From the NCBI GenBank assembly GCA_013697825.1, contig JACCWD010000202.1, positions 1-38,772 of the forward strand: a DNA stretch of 38,772 nt, in the 5' to 3' direction. The notes beneath the pieces are model-generated. The model was not told the DNA's origin, searched no databases, and was given only the letters and a program-made list of their open reading frames with translations. Source of the DNA: Rubrobacter sp. (GTDB lineage Bacteria > Actinomycetota > Rubrobacteria > Rubrobacterales > Rubrobacteraceae). Shown one piece after another: positions 21,784-30,803 of the stretch (positions are counted from its first letter, which is position 1; each line of letters starts with the position of its first letter). The translations under genes were made by a program, and so were the position numbers.

Positions 21784-23070
21784 CTATCCCGAGACGGCCC
21801 GGAGGAGGGCTTTCGCGTCTCCGAGCGGAACCTTCGACTCATCGCCCTTCGACTTGTCGCGCACCGTGCATACATTCTCGCGCATCTCGTCCTCGCCGAC
21901 GACGACGGCGAAGCCCGCGCCCGAGCGGTCCGCCTGTTTGAATTGCCCCTTCGCGCTCCGCTCGGCATAATCGAGGTCGCACGAGATCCCCTCCGAGCGA
22001 AGACCGCTCGCGAGCGAGAACGCCGCCATCCGGGCCTCCGGCACGAGCGTCACGAAATACACATCGAGCGAGGACGCCGGCTCCCTTTCGGCGGCGGCGA
22101 GGAGTATTCTTTCGACCCCGCTCCCGAAACCGATACCGGGCATGTCCGGCCCGCCGAGATCCTCGACGAGACGATTGTAACGCCCCCCCGCCCCCACCGT
22201 ATCCTGCGCCCCGAGAACCGCACTCTTCGCCTCGAAAACGGTCGAAGTATAATAATCCAGCCCGCGCACGAGCCGCCCGTCCACCACATACGGGACCCCG
22301 ACCGCCCCGAGTCCCTCCTTCACCGTTTCGAGGTGAGCCGTCGCCTCTTCGCTCAGAGAATCCCCGACGAGCGGGGCTTCGGCCATCACGGCTTGCGTGT
22401 TTTTGTCCTTCGAGTCGAAGGTTCGCATCGGATTCCTCTCGATGCGGGCGACCGAGTCCGGGTCAAGTTCGGAGCGGTTTTTTTCGAGATATGCCCGGAG
22501 TTCGGGGACGTATTTCTCCCGCGTCTCGGCATCTCCGAGATTGTTTATGTGGACGACTTCCTCGCGGACACCGACGGCTTGATGGATGCCGTAAAGGAGG
22601 GCGATGGCCTCCACGTCCACGAGCGGGTCGTCGGAGCCGAGGATTTCGGCCCCGATCTGAGTGTGCTGCCGGTACCGTCCTTTTTGCTGCCGCTCGTGGC
22701 GGAACATCGGCCCGAAATACCACATCTTCACGGGCTGCGCGAGCTTGTGCATCCCATGCTGAATGTACGCTCGAACCGCCCCCGGAGTCCCTTCCGGTCG
22801 GAGGGCGAGGTCGCGCCCGCCTTTGTCCGTGAACTCGAACATCTCCTTCGTCACGACATCCGAGGTTTCCCCGGAACTCCGGCGGTAAAGCCCCGCCTCC
22901 TCGAAGACGGGGGTGCGGACTTCGTGGAAGTTGTAGCGGCGAAAGTGTTCGCGGGCGATGTCGGAGAACCACTCCCAGAGATCGGGGCGTTCGTGCGGTT
23001 CTTGCCGCGATGCGTCGCCGAAGAATACGTCGTACGTCCCCTTCGGCCCCCGGTATGCCTTCTCGCTCAC
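21784..23070 (-). CDS. hisS: Histidine--tRNA ligase
   Basis: A 428-residue class II synthetase. Motif 1 lies in YNFHEVRTPVFEE, motif 2 in GPMFRHERQQKGRYRQ, the His-specific signatures are LVRGLDYYTSTVFEA and GAGGRYNRLVEDLGG, and motif 3 is GIGFGSGVERIL. An anticodon-binding domain follows. The start is GTG 23070, overlapping the upstream MBL stop as GTGA. Longer in-frame starts would run through the MBL gene. Linkage to rel is common in Gram-positive bacteria. Confidence 0.95.
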   Translation of the reverse strand: MSEKAYRGPKGTYDVFFGDASRQEPHERPDLWEWFSDIAREHFRRYNFHEVRTPVFEEAGLYRRSSGETSDVVTKEMFEFTDKGGRDLALRPEGTPGAVRAYIQHGMHKLAQPVKMWYFGPMFRHERQQKGRYRQHTQIGAEILGSDDPLVDVEAIALLYGIHQAVGVREEVVHINNLGDAETREKYVPELRAYLEKNRSELDPDSVARIERNPMRTFDSKDKNTQAVMAEAPLVGDSLSEEATAHLETVKEGLGAVGVPYVVDGRLVRGLDYYTSTVFEAKSAVLGAQDTVGAGGRYNRLVEDLGGPDMPGIGFGSGVERILLAAAEREPASSLDVYFVTLVPEARMAAFSLASGLRSEGISCDLDYAERSAKGQFKQADRSGAGFAVVVGEDEMRENVCTVRDKSKGDESKVPLGDAKALLRAVSG

Positions 23071-23657
23071 GCGAGCGTCCGCGGTAGCGACCGCGGGAGA
23101 TACGGGTTCGTCTCCATCTCCTCGGCGGCGGAGAGGACGGGGCCGTGGCCGCAAAAGAGGCGCGTGCCGTCTTTCCACAAAGGCATCACCTTCGCGATGG
23201 ACGCTTCGAGGTCTTCCCAGTTCGCGCCGCCGAGGTCGGTGCGCCCGACGCTTCCGGGGAGGATGAGGTCGCCCACTATTTGATCGTCGCCGACGATGAA
23301 GGTGACGGAGCCGGGACAATGCCCCGGTGTGTGGATGACGTGGAGGGACTCGCCCGCGATGACGAGGTCTTCCCCCTCGCCAAGCGGCTCGTAGTCCGTG
23401 ACTCCGGCGGGTTCGGCATCGAGAGGGTGCATGTATACGGGGGCCTTCGTCGCCTCGCGCACCTCGTCGAGGGCGCCGATGTGGTCGGCGTGGCCGTGGG
23501 TTATGAGGATGGCGGCGACGTCGCCTCGGACTTTGCCGAGGATCTCCGCCGGCTCGGCCCCGGCGTCCACAATGATGTCCCCCTCCGGCGCGTGGACGAT
23601 GTACGCATTGACTTCCATGCTCCCCATGGATACGGTGATCTGCTCAATGTCTGTCAA
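23067..23657 (-). CDS. Metallo-beta-lactamase-fold hydrolase (glyoxalase II-like)
   Basis: A 196-residue MBL-fold protein with the zinc motif THGHADHIG, a third His in HTPGHCPGSVTF, the bridging Asp in VGDLILPGS, and a final His in LFCGHGP. This matches the short YcbL/glyoxalase-II-like group often linked to rel and hisS. The likely substrate is a thioester such as an S-lactoyl-thiol, but it cannot be read from the sequence. TTG 23657 follows GGAAGG by seven nt. Confidence 0.9.
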   Translation of the reverse strand: MTDIEQITVSMGSMEVNAYIVHAPEGDIIVDAGAEPAEILGKVRGDVAAILITHGHADHIGALDEVREATKAPVYMHPLDAEPAGVTDYEPLGEGEDLVIAGESLHVIHTPGHCPGSVTFIVGDDQIVGDLILPGSVGRTDLGGANWEDLEASIAKVMPLWKDGTRLFCGHGPVLSAAEEMETNPYLPRSLPRTLA

Positions 23658-23696
23658 GAAGTTTCCTTCCGTCGTTTGCCCGGGTCTTCCGCGAAC

Positions 23697-25925
23697 TCAC
23701 CTCTCCAAAGGCGTGCCGTCGCGCGACACCCGGCACACATCGTACACGTCGGGGATGCTCCGCGTCTTTCGGATGATGTCCTCGACGTGCTGAGCGCTCG
23801 CCGCCCGGAACGCGAAGCGGCTGAGAGCCGTCCGATCCTCGATGGTGTCCACCCTCGCCGAGAGGATGCTCACCCCCGCGTCGGAGATGGTGGAGGTTAT
23901 GTCGCGAAGGAGGTGCATCCGGTCGAGGGCTTCGACGAGGAGCTCGACGGTGAAGAGCTTGCCGTTGTCCATCGCCCACTCGACCTCCACGAAGCGGTCG
24001 GGGTCGCGGCCGCGGAGGGCGCGGGCGTTGGCACATCCCGCGTCGTGGACGGCGACTCCGCGCCCGAGGGAGACGTAGCCGACGATCTCGTCGCCCGGAA
24101 TCGGCGTGCAGCAACGCGCGAGCCTCGTCAATATGCCGCTCGAGCCGACGACTTTCACACCCGTCTCGGTGTCGGCCCGGCCTTCATCCTCGGGGAGCGG
24201 GAGCGGGGTGAGCGCCGGACTCCGGCTCTTCCCCGCCTCTTCCTCCGGCGGCTTGAGACGCTCGGAGATGCGGTGGACCACGTTGTCCGCGGACAAGACG
24301 CCCGCCCCGACAGCGGTGAACATGTCGTCGGCATCGTCGTGGTTGAGTTCCCCGGCGACCTCCTCGAACACGCCGCTCGCCACCTTTCCGCCCCGGCGCT
24401 TTTTGAGGAGGGCCATGACCTTCTCGCGCCCGAGGGAGAGATTGTCTTCGCGGTCAGCCTTGTTGAAATACTGGCGAATTTTGTTCCGGGCGCGTCCGCT
24501 TTGGACGACAGTGAGCCAGTCGCGGCTCGGAGCGCCGTTCTTCCCGGTGAGCACCTCGATCCGGTCGCCCGACACGATCTCGGAGTCGAGAGGCACTATT
24601 TTGCCGTTCACCTTCGCCCCGATCGTGTGATGCCCGACCTCGGTGTGCACGTGATACGCGAAGTCTATCGGCGTCGCCCCCGAAGGAAGGCTCACAACGT
24701 CGCCTTTGGGAGTAAAAACGAACACCTCGTCAGCGATCAGCTCGCCCTTTAACGACTCCATGAAGTCGGTCGCGTCGGTCGTCTCGCGCTGCCACTCCAT
24801 CATGCTCTTGAGCCACGTGAGACGGTCTATGCCGTCTTGCTTTTTGCCTTCCTTGTACATCCAATGCGCCGCGATGCCGTACTCGGCGGTCGTCTCCATG
24901 TCGGAGGTACGGATCTGGATTTCGAGAAGCTTCCCCTCGTTCGACATGACGGTGGTGTGGAGGGATTGGTACATGTTGAACTTCGGCATCGCGATATAGT
25001 CCTTGAAACGCCCCGGTATCGGCTTCCATGTCGAGTGGATGACCCCGAGAACCCCATAACAATCGCGCACTGAATCCACGACGACCCGGAGTCCGGCGAG
25101 GTCGTATATCTCGTTGAACTCTTTGTTGCGTTGGATCATTTTGTTGTAAATCGAGTAAAAATGCTTCACCCGACCCTTCACATCCGCCTCGATGCTCGTC
25201 TCTTCGAGATGCCTTTTGAGTTCCTCGCCCGTCGTATTTATGAACGACTCCCGGTCGTCCCGGCGAGCGGCGACGAGCCTTTTTATCTCCTCATACCGCC
25301 GCGGATGGAGGGTGGCGAACGCGAGATCTTCGAGTTCCCACTTCACCGAATAAATACCGAGCCGATGCGCGAGCGGAGCGTAAATTTCGAGCGTCTCGGT
25401 GGCTTTTTTAAGTTGCGTCTCGCGCTTCAAATACGCGAGGGTACGCATGTTGTGGAGGCGATCGGCGAGTTTGATGATGATCACACGCACGTCGCGGCTC
25501 ATCGCCACGATCATCTTCCGAAGCGACTCGGCCTGCGTGTCTTCGACGCTGTCGGAGGGCAGCCGGGTGAGCTTCGTCACCCCGTCCACTATCTCCGCGA
25601 CGGACTCGCCGAACTGGGTGGAGATCTCCTCTTTCGTGACCTCGGTGTCCTCGATGACATCGTGAAGAAGCGCGGAGGTGATGGTGGTCGAGTCGAGGCG
25701 GAGGTCGGCGCATATGTCGGCGGTGGCGAGCGGATGGTACACGAACGGCTCGCCGCTTCGGCGGGTTTGTCCTTTGTGTGCGTCGTGGGACATGCGGTAC
25801 GCGCCCGCAATCATCTCCTCCGCCCCCTCCGGACTGTACGACCGAACCTTCTCCAAGAGGGAAGAGATCGTGACGGGCGGGGCCGAGGCATCCTGCAAAC
25901 GCTGTTCCGAACGGGCGATTTCCAT
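23697..25925 (-). CDS. rel: Bifunctional (p)ppGpp synthetase/hydrolase Rel
   Basis: A 742-residue long RSH protein. The hydrolase domain has H88-D89 in LLHDVIEDTE and LADRLHNMRTL. The synthetase domain has YDLAGLRVVV, GRFKDYIAMPK (the RxKD form of bifunctional enzymes) and YQSLHTTV. It is followed by TGS (VFVFTPKGDVVSLP), a zinc-finger-like RCCTPIPGDEIVGY and an ACT domain (LVEALDRMHLLRDITSTI). Both catalytic halves look intact. ATG 25925 has no SD and lies 7 nt after a TATAAT box. Confidence 0.95.
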   Translation of the reverse strand: MEIARSEQRLQDASAPPVTISSLLEKVRSYSPEGAEEMIAGAYRMSHDAHKGQTRRSGEPFVYHPLATADICADLRLDSTTITSALLHDVIEDTEVTKEEISTQFGESVAEIVDGVTKLTRLPSDSVEDTQAESLRKMIVAMSRDVRVIIIKLADRLHNMRTLAYLKRETQLKKATETLEIYAPLAHRLGIYSVKWELEDLAFATLHPRRYEEIKRLVAARRDDRESFINTTGEELKRHLEETSIEADVKGRVKHFYSIYNKMIQRNKEFNEIYDLAGLRVVVDSVRDCYGVLGVIHSTWKPIPGRFKDYIAMPKFNMYQSLHTTVMSNEGKLLEIQIRTSDMETTAEYGIAAHWMYKEGKKQDGIDRLTWLKSMMEWQRETTDATDFMESLKGELIADEVFVFTPKGDVVSLPSGATPIDFAYHVHTEVGHHTIGAKVNGKIVPLDSEIVSGDRIEVLTGKNGAPSRDWLTVVQSGRARNKIRQYFNKADREDNLSLGREKVMALLKKRRGGKVASGVFEEVAGELNHDDADDMFTAVGAGVLSADNVVHRISERLKPPEEEAGKSRSPALTPLPLPEDEGRADTETGVKVVGSSGILTRLARCCTPIPGDEIVGYVSLGRGVAVHDAGCANARALRGRDPDRFVEVEWAMDNGKLFTVELLVEALDRMHLLRDITSTISDAGVSILSARVDTIEDRTALSRFAFRAASAQHVEDIIRKTRSIPDVYDVCRVSRDGTPLER

Positions 25926-25932
25926 GCGTAAA

Positions 25933-25941
25933 ATTATAGCA
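25933..25941 (-). promoter_or_regulatory. Extended -10 promoter of rel
   Basis: Minus-strand TGCTATAAT (25941-25933) is a perfect -10 with a TGn extension, which can replace a -35. Seven nt separate it from ATG 25925, so initiation should fall on or next to the A of the start codon. Confidence 0.6.
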
Positions 25942-26032
25942 GCTGGGGTGTCCGCCCTCGGGACTGAGGGGATGGAAGAATCGTGTTCTTTCCTCCACCC
26001 CCTCCACTTCCTCCCGGCGACCGAGCTACAGA

Positions 26033-26059
26033 TGCCGGGAAAGCTCCTTCAGCCCGGCA
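26033..26059. terminator. Hairpin straddling the ABM gene stop
   Basis: TGCCGGG (26033-26039) pairs with CCCGGCA (26053-26059), with the stop codon in the loop. There is no U-tract, so terminator function is only possible. Confidence 0.35.
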
Positions 26060-26357
26060 GTTTCGAGGCGAGCACGTCGAGCTTCTCGATGGACGGCTCT
26101 TCGGAGAGGAGATCGGGGGCGTTCGCCATGAGGGCTTCGGCGACGCGGCCCGAGAGGTGGGCGTCGCGGCCCGACTCGCCGGGAAAGGTGTCGAAGATCC
26201 CGAACGTCGAGGGGCCGAGTTTCACCCCGAACCACGTGTTCGTGTCCGGCTCCTCATTTACGAGGTCGAGGCCGCTTTTCAAAAACTCTTCGACATCACC
26301 CTCCTTGCCGGGCTTCGCCTCCATCCGAACCCAAAGACCCACGTTCACATCAGCCAT
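26049..26357 (-). CDS. Antibiotic biosynthesis monooxygenase (ABM)-like protein
   Basis: A 102-residue ferredoxin-like dimeric alpha-beta barrel protein. GLWVRMEAKPGKEGDVEEFL at the N-terminus, then NTWFGVKLGPSTFGIFDTF and LSGRVAEALMANAPDLL, match the ABM/YgiN group of cofactor-free monooxygenase-like proteins, some of which act on quinols. Substrate is unknown. ATG 26357 follows GGAAGGGAAAAGC. The ABM fold is small and diverse, so the catalytic role is inferred. Confidence 0.8.
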   Translation of the reverse strand: MADVNVGLWVRMEAKPGKEGDVEEFLKSGLDLVNEEPDTNTWFGVKLGPSTFGIFDTFPGESGRDAHLSGRVAEALMANAPDLLSEEPSIEKLDVLASKLPG

Positions 26358-26412
26358 GCTTTTCCCTTCCGGTCGATTTATTGTTTTACGCGAGGTACGG
26401 CATTCGCGGATC

Positions 26413-26452
26413 AAAGCGCGGGGGCCGTCCCCTCGGACGGCCCCCGCGCTTT
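26413..26452. terminator. Strong intrinsic terminator of the DJ-1/PfpI gene
   Basis: A perfect 18-bp stem (26413-26430 with 26435-26452) with a 4-nt CCTC loop. It begins with AAAGCGCG and ends with CGCGCTTT, so it can act on both strands. It lies just past the stop of the PfpI gene at 26479. Confidence 0.85.
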
Positions 26453-26478
26453 CGCTCGCATGTCCGAAACGATTCGCC

Positions 26479-27054
26479 TCACGCGCTCCGGGATTGCTCG
26501 CGGTGCTTGCCTTCGCCGATCTCCTCGACGACCTTCGCGCAGAAGGCCGGGATGTCGTCGGGGTTCCGGCTCGTCACGAGACCTTGATCCACGACGACCT
26601 CCTCGTCCACCCAGTTTCCGCCCGCGTTCCGAATATCGGTCTGGAGCGTCGGGAAGGAAGTGAGCGTCCGACCTTGAAGCACATCGGCCTCCACGAGCGT
26701 CCACGGCCCGTGGCAAATAACCCCGACCGGCTTCGCCTGCTCGAAGAACGCCCGTATGAAGTTCACGGCGTCGGAGTTCCCGCGAAGCGTGTCGGCCCCG
26801 ACGGTTCCACCCGGCACGACGAGACCATCATAGTCGTCGGCGGACACATCGGAGAAGGTTTTATCCACGGTGAATTTGTCGGCGAGATTCACGTCCGAGT
26901 TCATCGCCTGCGCCTCTCCAGCCTCGATACCTATGACATCCACCTCGGCGCCCGCGTCCTCGACGGCCTTTTTCGACTCGGTGAACTCGACCTGCTCAGT
27001 TCCGACCGGGGAAATGAGGATCGCGACTTTTTTTCCTTGCAATTCGTTCGCCAT
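26479..27054 (-). CDS. DJ-1/PfpI family protein
   Basis: A 191-residue class I glutamine amidotransferase-like protein of the PfpI/YhbO group. The nucleophile elbow is GVICHGPWTLVEADVL with C114 and H115; the acidic partner is probably E20 in GTEQVEF, and GLVVPGGTVGADTLR is the usual loop. Members are described as stress chaperones, glyoxalases or deglycases; which applies here cannot be told. ATG 27054 follows AAAGGAAATATTC. It ends in a strong terminator. Confidence 0.9.
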   Translation of the reverse strand: MANELQGKKVAILISPVGTEQVEFTESKKAVEDAGAEVDVIGIEAGEAQAMNSDVNLADKFTVDKTFSDVSADDYDGLVVPGGTVGADTLRGNSDAVNFIRAFFEQAKPVGVICHGPWTLVEADVLQGRTLTSFPTLQTDIRNAGGNWVDEEVVVDQGLVTSRNPDDIPAFCAKVVEEIGEGKHREQSRSA

Positions 27055-27191
27055 GAATATTTCCTTTCTTAAATCTGTGCTTTCATCCTTTCGTTACCCG
27101 CATCGGGGGGGTGTCCAATCACGCTCTCCCGAACGGGTCTGAGAATGAATCGAAGGATGAATCCGTTGCCGCCGGGGCGTCCGTCTTCGCG

Positions 27192-27632
27192 TCAGTCCTC
27201 CATTCCGGTTCCGACGCTTTGATGCACGATGGTCTGCCGCTCGGGGACGATCCACATCATCACCCGCTCGCTCTTTATGTTGTCCGCCGGATAATCCTCC
27301 CCCGTGTATTTCCGGGCAAGCTCGTCGATATGGTCGCGTGCTTTCTGCCCCGTCTCCGTCTCCACGACGCGGCCGCGACACTCGGCGTACCGGTACGGGT
27401 CGCTCTCGTCGCGGATGGTGAGCGTGATGCGCGGGTCGCTTTGGATGTTCGTGTGCTTTTTGCGATGCACCTCCGTGTTCACCACGAGCCGCTCGCCGTC
27501 GGTGTCCACCCAAATTAAATGCGTCTGGAAAAGACCGCTCGGGAACACCGTCGTAATCGAACCGAAGTTCGCGCCCTCCGCCAACTCGACGGTGTCCGGA
27601 TGAAGCTCCGGGCCATTCCTCGTGTCCGCCAT
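27192..27632 (-). CDS. PPOX-class flavin/F420-dependent protein
   Basis: A 146-residue split-barrel flavin-binding protein. GSITTVFPSGLFQTHLIWV, LVVNTEVHRKKHTNI, ITLTIRDESDPYRYAECRG and the C-terminal VMMWIVPERQTIV follow the pattern of F420- or FMN-dependent PPOX oxidoreductases common in actinobacteria. The HRKKHTN basic segment is typical of the phosphate-binding strand. ATG 27632 follows AGAGGAGGAATC. Confidence 0.87.
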   Translation of the reverse strand: MADTRNGPELHPDTVELAEGANFGSITTVFPSGLFQTHLIWVDTDGERLVVNTEVHRKKHTNIQSDPRITLTIRDESDPYRYAECRGRVVETETGQKARDHIDELARKYTGEDYPADNIKSERVMMWIVPERQTIVHQSVGTGMED

Positions 27633-27677
27633 GATTCCTCCTCTTTTCGCTTTTCGTCGGGACGATACGAAATCGGA

Positions 27678-27702
27678 CATCGGACGGCATTTCCATCCGA
27701 TG
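27678..27702 (-). terminator. Hairpin after the aldehyde oxidase operon
   Basis: CATCGGATGG pairs with CCGTCCGATG (10 bp, one G-U) around a 5-nt loop, just downstream of the large-subunit stop at 27715. The following bases on the minus strand are TCCGATTTCG, a weak U-tract. Confidence 0.55.
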
Positions 27703-27714
27703 CCCTTTGTCCGC

Positions 27715-29817
27715 CTATGAGATGAGCTTGTCCGGCGTGATGGGAAGCTCCCGGACTCGTACGCCCGTCGCGTGATACACCGCGTTCGCAACGGCGGCGG
27801 CGGAGCCGACGATGCCGATCTCCCCGATCCCCTTCGACCCCATCGGGTTCACGTACGGATCGTCCTCCTCGATCCACGATACGTCCATCTCCCCGACATC
27901 CGCATTCGTCGGTATGTGGTACTCCGCGAGATCATGGTTCACGACATGCCCGAAACGAGTATCGAGGACGCTCTCCTCATGAAGAGCCGCCGAAAGCCCC
28001 ATGACCATCCCGCCCATAAACTGCGATCGGGCGGTCTTCGCGTTCATGATGTTCCCGGCGGCGAAAACGCTCGTCATGCGCGGAACTCGAACCTCCCCGG
28101 TATCTTCGTCCACGCGGGCCTCGACGAAGTGCGCCCCGAAAGCGTACATCGCAAAGTCGCCGGAATGCGGGTTCTTCGGCATCTTCGCCGTGGCCTCGAC
28201 ACCTTCTTCCGGGATGTTCCCGCCGTGGTCGGCTTCGATCTTCTCGCGGAGGCTCCGAACCGCCTCCACGACGGTCGAACCCCAAGACGTGATGCCCGAC
28301 GACCCGCCCGCGCCGGAGGCGTTCGGAAGAGTCGTGTCCCCGATCTTCATCTCGACATCCTCGAAGGGGACGCCGAGTTCATCGGCGGCGATTTGCCCGA
28401 GAACCGTCCACGTCCCCGTCCCGATGTCCGCCGCCCCTATCTCGACCTCGTATTTCCCGTCGGAGTTCGCCCGAACCGTGGCCGCGTTGCCGCCCATCGA
28501 ATACACCGGATAAACCGAGGAAGCCACCCCCGATCCAACGAGCCACCGCCCGTCGCGCTCGGAGCGCGGCGTGGGATGCCGACCGTTCCACCCGAACCGC
28601 TCCGCTCCTTCGCGGAGGCACTCGACGAGGCCGCGGCTGGAAAACGGAAGCCCGCTCTCGGGGTCGTTCTCCGGCTCGTTCATAATCCGGAACTCGACGG
28701 GATCGAGGCCGCACTCGATGGCGAGCTCGTCCATCGCGCATTCGAGGGCGAAAATACCCGGAGCCTCGCCGGGAGCGCGAAGCCACGACGGAACCGAAAC
28801 GTCGAGCGCGGCGAGGCGGTGCGTCGTCTTTATGTTCGGCGAGTCGTACATCATCCGCGCCGAGGTCGCGGTTTGCTCGGCGAACTCTTTTATCTTCGAG
28901 GTTTGCTCGACGACGTCGTTCGACACCGCCGAGAGCTTCCCGTTCTCGTCCGCCGCGAGGCGAACCCTTTGTATCGTCGGCGTGCGGTATCCGGCGACGG
29001 TGAACATCATGTGCCGCGTGAGGGCGAACTTCACCGGGCGTTCGGGGACGAGCATCGCCCCCATCGCCGCGAGGACGACGTTCGCGTGGGGAAGCCCCTT
29101 CGACCCGAACCCGCCCCCGACGTGCGGGGATATGACGTGAACCTTTCCCGCGTCGAGGCCGAAGAGCGGCGCGAGGGTTTTTTGCGTCCAGAAAACTCCC
29201 TGTGTGGATTCGTAGAGCGTGAGTTCGTCCTCGTCCCACACCGCGATGGTCGCGTGCGGCTCCATCGGATTATTGTGCTCGCGCGGCGTCGTGTACGTCG
29301 CGGCGAGTTTGTGCGCGGCGGAATCGAACGCGCCGTCCGCGTCGCCCACCGACGTGTCCGTCTCGAAGCCGGCGTTCAATTGCTCGGGCGTATAAAGATC
29401 GTCGCGGTCGGCGCGGAAATCCGCGTCCGGCTCGTTCTCGTCGTACTCGATCTCGACGAGGCTCGCGGCGTACCGGGCCGTCTCGAAGGTGTCGGCGATG
29501 ACGGCTCCGATGAATTGCCCCCGGAACCCGATATCGCCGGATTGGAGGATGGCGAGTTCCTTGTCGTCGGTCGAGGCGAGCTTCGGCGCGTTCTCGTGCG
29601 TGAGAACCACGACGACGCCCGGCTCGGCCTCCGCGCGGCTCGCGTCTATTTTCGTGACGCGCCCGTTCGCGATGGTGGATTGGAGCGGGTAGAGGTACAC
29701 GGGTTCGTGGAGGCGATGCTCGTATGCGTACGTCGCCGCGCCCCGGACTTTCAGACCGCCCTCGACGCGGCTGATCGGCGCGCCGACGGCTTTGCCGGGA
29801 GCTTGTGTGGCCGTCAT
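27715..29817 (-). CDS. paoC: Molybdenum-binding subunit of a PaoABC-type aldehyde oxidase
   Basis: A 700-residue xanthine-oxidase-family large subunit that oxidises aldehydes to acids at a Mo-pterin centre. ISRVEGGLKVRGAATYAYEH opens the protein; PHVGGGFGSKG, SWLRAPGEAPGIFALECAMD and NEPENDPESGLPFSSRGL match the E. coli PaoC (YagR) group. The catalytic Glu lies near the C-terminus in GSKGIGEIGIVG. ATG 29817 overlaps the FAD-subunit stop as ATGA and has GGAGGAGGG upstream. The symbol follows resemblance; the substrate is unknown. Confidence 0.9.
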   Translation of the reverse strand: MTATQAPGKAVGAPISRVEGGLKVRGAATYAYEHRLHEPVYLYPLQSTIANGRVTKIDASRAEAEPGVVVVLTHENAPKLASTDDKELAILQSGDIGFRGQFIGAVIADTFETARYAASLVEIEYDENEPDADFRADRDDLYTPEQLNAGFETDTSVGDADGAFDSAAHKLAATYTTPREHNNPMEPHATIAVWDEDELTLYESTQGVFWTQKTLAPLFGLDAGKVHVISPHVGGGFGSKGLPHANVVLAAMGAMLVPERPVKFALTRHMMFTVAGYRTPTIQRVRLAADENGKLSAVSNDVVEQTSKIKEFAEQTATSARMMYDSPNIKTTHRLAALDVSVPSWLRAPGEAPGIFALECAMDELAIECGLDPVEFRIMNEPENDPESGLPFSSRGLVECLREGAERFGWNGRHPTPRSERDGRWLVGSGVASSVYPVYSMGGNAATVRANSDGKYEVEIGAADIGTGTWTVLGQIAADELGVPFEDVEMKIGDTTLPNASGAGGSSGITSWGSTVVEAVRSLREKIEADHGGNIPEEGVEATAKMPKNPHSGDFAMYAFGAHFVEARVDEDTGEVRVPRMTSVFAAGNIMNAKTARSQFMGGMVMGLSAALHEESVLDTRFGHVVNHDLAEYHIPTNADVGEMDVSWIEEDDPYVNPMGSKGIGEIGIVGSAAAVANAVYHATGVRVRELPITPDKLIS

Positions 29818-30803
29818 CGTCCCTCCTCCGAAAGGTCGCTCAAAGTCCGAACTATGACGTTCCGGGCGAGCGGAATTTTGTATGCGTTGCCCGACAAAGG
29901 CTCCGCGTCCTCGAGTTCGATCTCGGCGGCGGCCCGGAAGTTCGCCTCGCTCACCGGCTCGCCTCGAAGGGCTTCTTCGGCTTTTGTCGCGCGCCACGGT
30001 TTGTGCGCGACCCCGCCGAGCGCGATGCGTACGTCACGAATCACTCCGTCCTCGACATCCATCGCCGCCGCGACGGAGACGAGGGCGAAGGCGTACGAGG
30101 CCCGTTCGCGCACCTTCCGGTACTTCGAGTTCGAGAAAAACGCCGTCGGCGGAAGCTCGACCGCGGTGATGAGTTCGCCGTGTTCGAGGATCGTGTCGCG
30201 TTCGGGTTCGGAGCCGGGGAGCCGATGAAGCTCCTCGATCGGTATTCGCCGCTCCCCGTCCGGCCCGTGCGTCACGACGAAAGCGTCGAGGGCCGTCATC
30301 GCCACCGCCATGTCCGAGGGATGTGTGGCGACGCAATGCTCCGACGCGCCGAGGATCGCGTGGTTTTTATTGTGGCCTTCGATGGCCGAGCATCCCGATC
30401 CGGGTTCGCGTTTATTGCACGGCGTCGTCGTGTCCTGGAAATACACGCACCGCGTCCTTTGCAAAAGGTTCCCGCCCGTCGTCGCCATGTTCCGAAGCTG
30501 CGCCGAGGCTCCCGAGAGAAGAGCCTCCGAGATCGCCGGATACCGGGAGCGGATCGTCCGTTCGGCGGCGAGGTCGCTGTTCGTGACGGCGGCCCCGATG
30601 CGGACGCCGCCATCCTCCGTCTCCTCGACGTCGTCGGGGGTGAGCCGGCGCACATCCACGAGCATGTCCGGCGACATCACGCCGAGCTTCATGAGATCCA
30701 CGATGTTCGTGCCTCCGGCGAGGAAGGCTCCTTCCGGCTCTTCGGCAATGGTGGATATGGTGCCGGAGACATCCTCGGAGCGTTCGTATCGGTATGGCTT
30801 CAT
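29814..30803 (-). CDS. paoB: FAD-binding subunit of the aldehyde oxidase, with Fe-S insert
   Basis: A 329-residue FAD subunit carrying electrons from the molybdenum centre. FLAGGTNIVDLMKLGV is the FAD-binding loop, and RNMATTGGNLLQRTRC follows. C119, C129 (PCNKREPG), C138 and C157 (EHCVATHPSD) reproduce the extra [4Fe-4S] site described for E. coli PaoB, which separates this group from ordinary xanthine dehydrogenases. ATG 30803 overlaps the small-subunit stop as ATGA; SD GGGGCGGGAACG. Confidence 0.9.
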   Translation of the reverse strand: MKPYRYERSEDVSGTISTIAEEPEGAFLAGGTNIVDLMKLGVMSPDMLVDVRRLTPDDVEETEDGGVRIGAAVTNSDLAAERTIRSRYPAISEALLSGASAQLRNMATTGGNLLQRTRCVYFQDTTTPCNKREPGSGCSAIEGHNKNHAILGASEHCVATHPSDMAVAMTALDAFVVTHGPDGERRIPIEELHRLPGSEPERDTILEHGELITAVELPPTAFFSNSKYRKVRERASYAFALVSVAAAMDVEDGVIRDVRIALGGVAHKPWRATKAEEALRGEPVSEANFRAAAEIELEDAEPLSGNAYKIPLARNVIVRTLSDLSEEGR

